In this document: piece after piece, positions 4,965 to 10,693 of the stretch | Numbering within the stretch: position 1 is the first letter of the stretch | Layout of the letters: the number at the start of each line of letters is the position of its first letter | From: Candidatus Nitrosopumilus sp. | GTDB lineage: Archaea > Thermoproteota > Nitrososphaeria > Nitrososphaerales > Nitrosopumilaceae | NCBI GenBank assembly: GCA_030637455.1 | Contig: DAOWGL010000187.1 | Coordinates: 1-10,693 of the forward strand | Direction: 5' to 3' | DNA: 10,693 bases | Program-made: the position numbers and the translations under genes | Notes under the pieces: model-generated | The model's database searches: none | What the model was told of the DNA's origin: nothing | What the model saw: only the letters and a program-made list of their open reading frames with translations

Positions 4965-5735
4965 TTTATCAAGTGATTGTGTAGTTTGTTTAAGATTTTC
5001 TAAATCTTTTTTTGTTTTTTCATGTTCTGCTCTTTCTTTTTCTAATAATGATTGAACAGTCTCTAATTCTTTCAGTGTTGTGTTGAGTTTTGATTTTAAA
5101 GAGCCTACTACTGCACTTGCAGCCTCGATAATCCCTGCAGAACTTTTCTGACTTTTATTATCTACTCCGATGAATTCTTTTTCAGATGTTGTGAGAACAC
5201 TGGTATCCTCAAAAGTATCTTTTTTATCCAATTCTTGTTTTGCATTGTATAATCTAGAGTTTGCCTCCTCTAATTCCTTTTCAACTTCTACTTGTTGTTT
5301 TTTAATATTGTGTAATGTTGCCTGCTCTTTTTCAAGTTGCTCTTTAATTTCATCATGTTTTTTTGTAAATCCATCCAACTCTTCCTTTATTTTTGAATGA
5401 TCCCCCTCTGTCTTGTTGAATTTTTCTACTGATTTTGAATCTTTGATTAATTCTGTTTTTTTGGCTTTCTCTCTTGTTTCTCTGTATTCTCGCTGAATGA
5501 TATCTAGTTCCATCTTTTTTTGATTAAGTTCTTTTTTTACTAACATTAAACTGCCAACTGTTGAACCGTATTCTTCTTTGACAGTGGTAATCCTTTGAGT
5601 GATTTCATCTAACTCTGTTTGTTTTTCTCTGAATTCTTTTTGTAATTTTTCAACTTCCTCTTCAAGTTCTGTTTTCAGGGTTGTCTCTGCACTGAAATCT
5701 TGCGTATCTTCTTTCTTTTTACCAAAAAATCCCAT
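4959..5735 (-). CDS. Long coiled-coil protein (258 aa)
   Basis: After an N-terminal MGFFGKKKEDTQDF, residues of about 16-170 are almost entirely charged heptad sequence rich in Glu, Lys, Leu and Gln. A break at about 171-205 contains TFEDTSVLTTSEKEFIGVDNKSQKSS, with a short Ala/Val/Gly-rich helix SAGIIEAASAVVGSL at about 199-213. A second coiled coil covers about 214-250. There is no membrane segment, ATP-binding motif or SMC hinge/head, so it is not an SMC or Rad50 fragment. A structural, scaffold or chromosome/cell-division role is possible but unproven. It is the last gene of the minus-strand run elp3-lysS-small membrane protein, 36 bases after the preceding stop, and converges tail-to-tail with the PNPOx-like gene, with overlapping stop codons. 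Coiled-coil composition makes homology searches noisy. Confidence 0.85.
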   Translation of the reverse strand: MGFFGKKKEDTQDFSAETTLKTELEEEVEKLQKEFREKQTELDEITQRITTVKEEYGSTVGSLMLVKKELNQKKMELDIIQREYRETREKAKKTELIKDSKSVEKFNKTEGDHSKIKEELDGFTKKHDEIKEQLEKEQATLHNIKKQQVEVEKELEEANSRLYNAKQELDKKDTFEDTSVLTTSEKEFIGVDNKSQKSSAGIIEAASAVVGSLKSKLNTTLKELETVQSLLEKERAEHEKTKKDLENLKQTTQSLDKS

Positions 5736-5771
5736 ATCTGTATCTGCTTTTTTCCAAAAGATGAACCTTTC

Positions 5772-5972
5772 TTATTCTTTTTTGACTCGCCATCTAAAGA
5801 ATTTCAGATAAAATCCGATACTCCCTATGGCAATTCCTGCAATCCATGCAATTGGGCCCAACCCTGTCTTGGCTGTAGCCTCTTGTGGGGCAAGAAATAG
5901 CAATAATGCCCCTAGAATGATTAATGCAAACCCTCCACTGTTCTTTGATCTGTTATGTTCTCCGTGAACCAT
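5772..5972 (-). CDS. Small two-helix membrane protein (66 aa)
   Basis: The product starts with a polar MVHGEHNRSKNSGG. Two membrane helices follow at about residues 15-29 (FALIILGALLLFLAP) and 39-58 (GPIAWIAGIAIGSIGFYLKF), and the protein ends in a basic RWRVKKE. The helical hairpin with a basic end predicts N and C termini both inside. Its ATG lies two bases after the lysS stop codon, so translation is probably coupled to lysS and the genes form one operon. I do not recognise a family. The arrangement looks like thaumarchaeal small membrane proteins of unknown role. Confidence 0.82.
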   Translation of the reverse strand: MVHGEHNRSKNSGGFALIILGALLLFLAPQEATAKTGLGPIAWIAGIAIGSIGFYLKFFRWRVKKE

Positions 5973-5974
5973 GA

Positions 5975-7564
5975 TTAAACATACTCTGAAAGTGTCTTTG
6001 CCACTTGCTTTCGTCCAATGTCTGAAATGAATGGGCCTATTTTTGGTCCTCTTGAGGTTCCAAGTATGATTTGATATAATATTTTAAAGAAATCTTTTGG
6101 TTGAACATCATTTGCTTTTGCAATTTGGTAAATTGTATTTTGAATATCTTCTAGTTCTTCCTCACCGTTTAATGCCTCTACAAGTAATTTCAATGCCTTT
6201 TTTGCAGTATCATCCAAATCAACTTGAATTTTTTCTTGTACATCAAATTCATTTGAATAGTTTCCTGCAAGTTCAATGAGTTTTTCTATTTCTGGTTCTG
6301 GATTTTTAATCACGCCATAATCTAATAATTTTTTCATGACTCGCTCACTTCTATTTTCTTTGAAAATTTTTGCTAATTCCATTAACAGTCTATAGTTAAC
6401 ATGTGTGCTTGATTGTTTTGGAGGGTTTAAGAGATTTACATATTCATACAATCCTTTATTTTTTATCAACTTTGCTTGGTTGTCTACTTTGATTCGTCCA
6501 AAGTAGATATCCTCTAATTCATTATATTCACTCATCAATCCTGGAATATCATCAAATCCTAATTCTCTTGCACCTGTAATTCTCTTGTAAAGTAACAATA
6601 GGATTGATTTTGGACTGCCAAACTCTAGCCATTTCTGTGCCGTGATTACATTTCCTAAAGATTTTGAAATCTTTTTTCCACCTTTATCTAAAAACATCTC
6701 ATACTTTACATGGTGAGGGTGTGGACATTGTAAAATTTCATCTGCAACCCAATCATTTACTTTAACTGAATCCATGATATCTTTTCCATACGCTTCAAAT
6801 CTGATATCAAATGCTGTCCATCTTGCTGCAAATTCTACTTTCCAGGCTAATTTTCCAAGGTCTTTACCGATATCAGCCTCGCCAACATGACCGCATCCTT
6901 TGACCATCTTTGAGCCAATCTCTGTATCGTGACAAGAATATTTTACTTTCTTTTCATCAGCAATGTATTCAGAAGCTTCTGCTGTGTAGAGACGATTACA
7001 GTTAACACAAACCGGAAAATATGGTAAATATTTTTGATATTTTTCTTGTCCTACCAATTCTGAAATTTTATCTCCAATCTTTGCACTGTTTTGTAGAATT
7101 GTGTGGATTTGATCTTTTAGTAATCCTTGTTTGTAAGTGTCAACTGCTCTTCTAAATTCATATTTTATTCCCACTTTGTCTAATCCATCTAATAGGATAC
7201 TGCTCATGTGCATTCCGTAAGAATCATGACATCCATAAGGATCTGGGATTAACGATACTGGTTTTGCAATATGTTCTTCTAAACCAAACTCTTGCATTCC
7301 TTCAGGAATTTTTCTTAATCCATCAAGATCATCTGAATATGCAATTAGTTCTGATTTGTATCCTAAATTCTCTAATGCAAGTTTAACTCCGTATGCTCTT
7401 ACTGCATCTCCCAAACTTCCAATGTGTGGGATTCCAGAAGCGCCTAACCCACTTTCAACTCTAAGTAGATCTGTGTTTCTTCCTAGGGCTTTTTCTCGTT
7501 CGAGTAATTCAGAAGCTAATTTGTCAATCCAAGTTCCTTTTCCGATAATTTTTTGTTCTACCAT
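5975..7564 (-). CDS. lysS: Lysyl-tRNA synthetase, class I
   Basis: The 529-residue product charges tRNA-Lys with lysine using ATP in the cytoplasm. It is the class I LysRS found in most archaea and a few bacteria, unrelated to the class II bacterial/eukaryotic enzyme. The Rossmann catalytic domain has the HIGH signature as HIGS (residues 47-50, in GIPHIGSLGDAVR), and the KMSKS loop appears as KISKS (298-302). Between them, Cys186-x2-Cys189, Cys211 and Cys224 form the zinc-binding insertion typical of the family. Residues from about 350 on are the helical anticodon-binding region, ending in a conserved GTSRGPKIGPFI. Length is normal and no key motif is missing. The ATG lies 9 bases after the elp3 stop, so it is the second gene of a probable operon with elp3 in front and the 66-residue membrane protein behind. 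Confidence 0.97.
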   Translation of the reverse strand: MVEQKIIGKGTWIDKLASELLEREKALGRNTDLLRVESGLGASGIPHIGSLGDAVRAYGVKLALENLGYKSELIAYSDDLDGLRKIPEGMQEFGLEEHIAKPVSLIPDPYGCHDSYGMHMSSILLDGLDKVGIKYEFRRAVDTYKQGLLKDQIHTILQNSAKIGDKISELVGQEKYQKYLPYFPVCVNCNRLYTAEASEYIADEKKVKYSCHDTEIGSKMVKGCGHVGEADIGKDLGKLAWKVEFAARWTAFDIRFEAYGKDIMDSVKVNDWVADEILQCPHPHHVKYEMFLDKGGKKISKSLGNVITAQKWLEFGSPKSILLLLYKRITGARELGFDDIPGLMSEYNELEDIYFGRIKVDNQAKLIKNKGLYEYVNLLNPPKQSSTHVNYRLLMELAKIFKENRSERVMKKLLDYGVIKNPEPEIEKLIELAGNYSNEFDVQEKIQVDLDDTAKKALKLLVEALNGEEELEDIQNTIYQIAKANDVQPKDFFKILYQIILGTSRGPKIGPFISDIGRKQVAKTLSEYV

Positions 7565-7573
7565 GTCTTTTCA

Positions 7574-9160
7574 CTAATTCAATGTCTTGGACATGTATGG
7601 CCCATATAACGAATACCCTAATTTTTGATAATACTCTCTTGTACCAACTGCACTGATCACTAGAAGTTTTTTGGCATCAAACTCTTCTTTAGATATTTTT
7701 TCAGCTTCTTTCATCAAATTCTTTCCTAACCCTGAATGCTGAATTTCATCTTCTTCTTTTTCTCCTAGTTTCAATGACTTTCCATACACGTGGATTTCTC
7801 TTACTATGCATGTATCTTGATTAATTTCATCTCTGTGTGCATCAACACTCGGTTTTCTCAATCTCAAAAACCCGTAAATTGATTCATTCTTGTCCTCATA
7901 TGACAAGAATACTTCTTTTCCGCCAGATGAATCATAATCAATTCGGTTTAATTTTACATCGCCCCCATCTGCTTTGTTGTTAGATAGTCCTGCTTCTCTG
8001 CATCTGATACATTTGCAAGAAAGTCCTTGTTTTGCAAGATTCTGGTGCACGATTTGCCTTAAATTCCCTGATTTTGGACCTGCGATGATTTCTTTTGAAG
8101 AAATCTCTCTTTGAATTCTCATAATTCTTACCCATTTTGGAACGTTTCTTTTAGCTTCTGTTAGAACTTTGATCATATCTTCATCAGAATATGGTGTGTA
8201 TTTTCCCTGCTTGTATTCTTCGTATAGTGGAGTATTCTCAATAACTAATGATGGATAAATTTTCAACATGTCTGGACGTAATTGTGGGTCTGAAAACAAT
8301 TTTTTGAAATCTGCAATGTCTCCTTCTGGTGTCATTGTAGGCAAACCTGGCATCATGTGTGCAACTAGTTTGTAACCTGCATCTTTTGAAATTTGAAATG
8401 ATTCTACTACATCATTGTAATCATGTCCTCTGTTGACTATTTTGTAAACTCGCTCTTGTAATGATTGAACTCCAATTTCAATTCTAGTAATCCCATAACT
8501 TAACATCAAATCTACATGTTCTTGTTTACAATAATCTGGCTTTGTTTCAATTGTGAAACCTACATTTCTTATTGCTGCATGTTCGTTGTTTGATTTTGCT
8601 TCCTCTAAATCTTTTGAATCTGTTCCGTTTAATGCATCATAACATGATTTGATAAAATCTTTTTGATAGTCTTTTGGCATGAATAGAAATGTTCCACCTA
8701 CAATGACAATTTCCATTTTAGATGGGTCATGTCCAAATGCAATTAATTTTTCAATCTTTGATGTGATTTGTAATTTAGGATCAAATTCATTTGCAATTGC
8801 ATTTAATGATGATGGTTCTTTTCCTGTATAGCTATTAGGAGAGTTAAATTCAATTCCTCCTGGACAATATGTGCATCTTCCATGAGGACATGCATATGGT
8901 TTTGGCATTAATGCAACCACTGACACTCCTGATGCTGTTTTAGCTGGTTTTCGTATTAACACTTTTTTTAGTTTATCAAAATCTGAATCTTTTACCATTG
9001 ATAATATTTCATAATTTTTTGGAATTCTTTCTAGTGCGTATTTGGTACAAATTTTTATGATCTCTTCTTTTACCTGCTTTTTGCTTGGCTCTTGTATTGT
9101 TAGAAGATTCTGAGTGATCTCATCACATGCTTTGGATACGATGGGGTCAAGCTTATTCAT
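7574..9160 (-). CDS. elp3: Elp3: radical SAM tRNA uridine-34 carboxymethyltransferase/acetyltransferase
   Basis: The 528-residue product is the archaeal single-subunit form of the Elongator catalytic protein. It uses acetyl-CoA and S-adenosylmethionine to place a carboxymethyl group on C5 of wobble U34 in certain tRNAs. The radical SAM cluster motif is Cys91-x4-Cys96-x2-Cys99 (ACPHGRCTYCPGG). Downstream are the barrel segments VIVGGTF (153-159), IEIGVQS (227-233) and HMMPGLPT (268-275). A cysteine group Cys382-x-Cys384-x2-Cys387 fits the zinc site between the two domains. The C-terminal GNAT acetyl-CoA-binding domain shows QHSGLGKNLM (474-483) and the YYQKLGY motif (510-516). The N-terminal helical segment (about 1-60) corresponds to the tRNA-binding region. 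It is the first gene of the run with lysS and has a TATA-like box 22-29 bases before its ATG. Confidence 0.96.
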   Translation of the reverse strand: MNKLDPIVSKACDEITQNLLTIQEPSKKQVKEEIIKICTKYALERIPKNYEILSMVKDSDFDKLKKVLIRKPAKTASGVSVVALMPKPYACPHGRCTYCPGGIEFNSPNSYTGKEPSSLNAIANEFDPKLQITSKIEKLIAFGHDPSKMEIVIVGGTFLFMPKDYQKDFIKSCYDALNGTDSKDLEEAKSNNEHAAIRNVGFTIETKPDYCKQEHVDLMLSYGITRIEIGVQSLQERVYKIVNRGHDYNDVVESFQISKDAGYKLVAHMMPGLPTMTPEGDIADFKKLFSDPQLRPDMLKIYPSLVIENTPLYEEYKQGKYTPYSDEDMIKVLTEAKRNVPKWVRIMRIQREISSKEIIAGPKSGNLRQIVHQNLAKQGLSCKCIRCREAGLSNNKADGGDVKLNRIDYDSSGGKEVFLSYEDKNESIYGFLRLRKPSVDAHRDEINQDTCIVREIHVYGKSLKLGEKEEDEIQHSGLGKNLMKEAEKISKEEFDAKKLLVISAVGTREYYQKLGYSLYGPYMSKTLN

Positions 9161-9181
9161 AAATGATCATTTTGATTTGGA

Positions 9182-9189
9182 CATAAATT
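9182..9189 (-). promoter_or_regulatory. Predicted TATA box for elp3
   Basis: Read on the minus strand, aatttatg lies 22-29 bases ahead of the elp3 ATG at 9160. This suggests that the elp3-lysS run has its own promoter, separate from the basic-protein gene ahead of it. Confidence 0.45.
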
Positions 9190-9193
9190 CGTT

Positions 9194-9199
9194 AAAAAA
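9194..9199 (-). terminator. Possible T-run terminator of the H1-like gene
   Basis: Six consecutive T residues on the minus strand, 18 bases after the stop of the H1-like gene. Archaeal polymerase can terminate at T-runs without a hairpin. The run also lies just upstream of the elp3 TATA box, so it may simply be part of that promoter. Confidence 0.3.
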
Positions 9200-9216
9200 T
9201 TTGGCATATTTGATAT

Positions 9217-9417
9217 CTATTTACGCCTAGTTGTCTTTCTTTTAGCCGTCTTTCTAGCTGGTTTTCTCTTCACTGCCTTTTTCTTTGCTGCACTCTTTCT
9301 AGCTGGTTTTCTCTCAATATTTTTTTTAATATTTTTTAATTTGTTTAACTCTGTTTGAATTCTTTTAATTTCAGCAATCATTTCTGTTTTGAATAAATCA
9401 TTATTTATTTCTGACAT
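9217..9417 (-). CDS. Small protein with histone-H1-like Lys/Arg-rich tail (66 aa)
   Basis: Residues 1-34 (MSEINNDLFKTEMIAEIKRI, then a Leu/Lys/Asn segment) form a likely amphipathic helix that may dimerise as a coiled coil. Residues 36-66 contain 18 Lys/Arg out of 31, no acidic residue, and Ala, Pro, Ser and Thr as the rest. The motif RKPARK occurs twice, 15 residues apart. This resembles the tails of eukaryotic linker histone H1 and of bacterial HU/H1-like proteins that bind DNA or RNA without sequence specificity. A nucleoid-associated role is therefore plausible but inferred. Binding ribosomal or transfer RNA is the alternative. It is an independent gene with its own TATA-like box, followed by the elp3 promoter 56 bases later. 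The ATG start is well placed. Confidence 0.8.
   Translation of the reverse strand: MSEINNDLFKTEMIAEIKRIQTELNKLKNIKKNIERKPARKSAAKKKAVKRKPARKTAKRKTTRRK
9249..9314. repeat. Pair of identical 21-bp direct repeats in the H1-like gene
   Basis: The same 21 bases occur at 9249-9269 and 9294-9314, a period of 45 bases or exactly 15 codons, and encode the two RKPARK blocks. Identity at synonymous positions suggests recent in-frame duplication rather than selection on the protein alone. Confidence 0.8.
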
Positions 9418-9437
9418 GAGTTGACCTGAAGAATTTT

Positions 9438-9444
9438 CTATATG
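9438..9444 (-). promoter_or_regulatory. Predicted TATA box for the H1-like gene
   Basis: On the minus strand, catatag lies 21-27 bases ahead of the ATG at 9417, preceded by an A/T-rich stretch. The spacing fits a leaderless transcript. Confidence 0.4.
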
Positions 9445-9464
9445 ATTTAAGATTTGTTAATAAT

Positions 9465-10693
9465 TTATTCTGGTTTTTGCTCTATGCTTTTTCCAGATAC
9501 AACATCATCACCATTGCCTTTTTTTTGCTCTTTTCTATATTCCATCTTTAACCATATTGGTGTGATGATTGTAGTAACTGCAACCATGATTACAATAGTT
9601 GAATATACTTCAGATGTGAGAATTCCTGCTGTAATTCCAACTCCTGCAACAATCAATCCAACTTCTCCTCTTGAAATCATTCCAATTCCAACTCTCATTC
9701 CTTGTTGTTTGTTTTTCAAAAAGAACATTGCTGGTAATCCACAACCAAAGAACTTTGTTACAACTGCAACTACAATTATCACAGCACTTAACATTAAAAT
9801 TTCCAAATTAACTGCTCTAAAATCTACCTGTGCACCGATGATGGCAAAAAATAATGGTGCAAAAATCAACCCTATCTTGCCAATATAATTTTCTATTTTA
9901 TCAAACACTTTGCTTGTTGATAATGCCATTCCTACTGCAAACGCTCCAACAATTGGGGATAGTCCAATTGATCCTGCAAGCGCCGCCGCACCAAAGAACG
10001 ACGCAGTCGCAATTCCCTCAACACTTCCCTTTGCTTTCCATAGTCTTGGTGTGATAATTTTTGGTATGATTACTACTGCCACGATTAACATTATTGCAAA
10101 GAATCCTAATACTTTCAAAATTGTAATTGTAACGTCTGTAATGTCGATGTTGTCTATTCCTCCATCTGAACCTGCAATTGATGAAACAACTGATAATACT
10201 GCAATTGCTAAAATGTCGTCTACCACTGCTGCACCAATGATTAATCTAGCTTCTGGAGTTTTGATTTTACCAAATTCACTTAATACTTGAATTGAAATTG
10301 CAATACTTGTAGCAGTAAGTGCTGTTGCAATTAACATTGATTGTAATGCATCAAATCCAAACATTTGGAATACTATAAGACCTGCAAAGAATGGGACTAC
10401 TACCCCTAATGTTCCAACTGTAAATGATGCCTTCCCCCCTTTGAGGAATTCTTTTGGTGTCATCTCTAAACCTGCCATGAATAAAATTACAATTGCTCCA
10501 ATCTCTCCTAGTATTCTGATTTCACTGTTGATCTGAAGTAGTTGTTTCCCATCTACTACAAAAAATGTCCCTAATGCAAATGGCCCTACAATCATTCCAG
10601 CTAATAATTCACCTAAAACAATTGGAAGTTTTAATCTGAGGAAAAGTTCTGCCATTAATTTGGCTGCAAAAAGTAGTATTCCTACCCCGATAA
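9465..10693 (-). CDS. CPA2-type cation/proton antiporter (5' end cut by right edge)
   Basis: The frame stays open to the window edge. The 12 codons ahead of the ATG at 10655 read IGVGILLFAAKL, which is the first membrane helix of this family, so that ATG is internal and the true start lies outside. About 408 residues are visible. The segments ELLAGMIVGPFALG and FMAGLEM are typical of Kef/Nap-type monovalent cation:proton antiporters. Numbering from Met 10655, the unwound-helix motif TALTATSIAI lies at 111-120 and the two-Asp motif VVDD has its aspartates at 146-147. The DD pair is the signature of electrogenic CPA2 members. A conserved Arg occurs in SRGEVGLIVAG (328-338). The protein ends in a short charged tail with no TrkA/RCK nucleotide-binding domain, so it is not a full-length Kef channel. 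Likely role: Na+ or K+ extrusion and pH/salt balance. Confidence 0.9.
   Translation of the reverse strand, partial: IGVGILLFAAKLMAELFLRLKLPIVLGELLAGMIVGPFALGTFFVVDGKQLLQINSEIRILGEIGAIVILFMAGLEMTPKEFLKGGKASFTVGTLGVVVPFFAGLIVFQMFGFDALQSMLIATALTATSIAISIQVLSEFGKIKTPEARLIIGAAVVDDILAIAVLSVVSSIAGSDGGIDNIDITDVTITILKVLGFFAIMLIVAVVIIPKIITPRLWKAKGSVEGIATASFFGAAALAGSIGLSPIVGAFAVGMALSTSKVFDKIENYIGKIGLIFAPLFFAIIGAQVDFRAVNLEILMLSAVIIVVAVVTKFFGCGLPAMFFLKNKQQGMRVGIGMISRGEVGLIVAGVGITAGILTSEVYSTIVIMVAVTTIITPIWLKMEYRKEQKKGNGDDVVSGKSIEQKPE

Noticed and set aside
4959..5735. SMC/Rad50 fragment
   Set aside because: It has no Walker A, Walker B, signature or hinge motif; it is only coiled coil with a normal start and stop.
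7574..9417. Elp3 as acetyltransferase for the H1-like lysine tail encoded next to it
   Set aside because: Tempting because of the GNAT domain and older histone claims for Elp3, but archaeal Elp3 is a tRNA enzyme, and the two genes appear to have separate promoters. There is no sequence evidence for the link.
9454..10290. Several plus-strand ORFs antisense to the antiporter
   Set aside because: They are shadows of the strongly biased antiporter codons: repetitive Pro/Thr/Ile/Ala composition, no start context, and the minus strand carries clear family motifs.
1..10693. CRISPR array, insertion sequence, tRNA or defence island
   Set aside because: There are no spaced palindromic repeats, transposase motifs, terminal inverted repeats, tRNA-like cloverleaf segments or defence-protein motifs in any readable frame. 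The genes look like chromosomal core plus small unknowns.

Overview
The window is AT-rich and archaeal, and it looks like an ammonia-oxidising thaumarchaeon of the Nitrosopumilus type. The main evidence is a class I (archaeal-type) lysyl-tRNA synthetase next to an archaeal Elp3, archaeal TATA/BRE-like boxes about 22-30 bases ahead of many start codons (leaderless transcripts), GTG/TTG starts, and secreted proteins carrying a short CV-x3-TA-x6-G motif that I recall from thaumarchaeal secreted proteins. No tRNA, rRNA, CRISPR array, insertion sequence or attachment site was seen. Both edges cut genes.

Left third (1-3590, plus strand): the C-terminal half of an Nramp-like divalent metal transporter; a 41-residue membrane or secreted peptide not obvious from ORF length; a large secreted protein with a Thr/Glu repeat linker and three copies of a roughly 140-residue domain with an invariant cysteine pair; a complete ferritin with all ferroxidase ligands; and a 110-residue protein of unknown function. 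Metal uptake (Nramp-like) and iron storage (ferritin) lie in the same stretch, with the two secreted proteins between them.

Middle (3591-4964): a cluster of very small genes. On the minus strand these are a 48-residue single-pass membrane protein, a 99-residue unknown and a 57-residue Cys-rich probable zinc protein. A 32-residue single-pass membrane protein diverges from them on the plus strand and is followed by an FMN-type split-barrel (PNPOx-like) protein. Three of these genes are shorter than 60 codons and are easily missed.

Right (4959-9160, minus strand): a tightly packed likely operon read right to left: elp3 (tRNA wobble-uridine modification), lysS (class I LysRS), a two-helix small membrane protein and a long coiled-coil protein. 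Ahead of it lie a histone-H1-like, Lys/Arg-rich 66-residue protein (9217-9417) and a CPA2-type cation/proton antiporter cut by the right edge (9465-10693).

The items most worth following up are the triplicated secreted domain together with the small peptide sharing its N-terminal motif, the pair of divergent micro-membrane proteins, the H1-like tail protein, and the elp3-lysS pairing, which may converge on tRNA-Lys(UUU).
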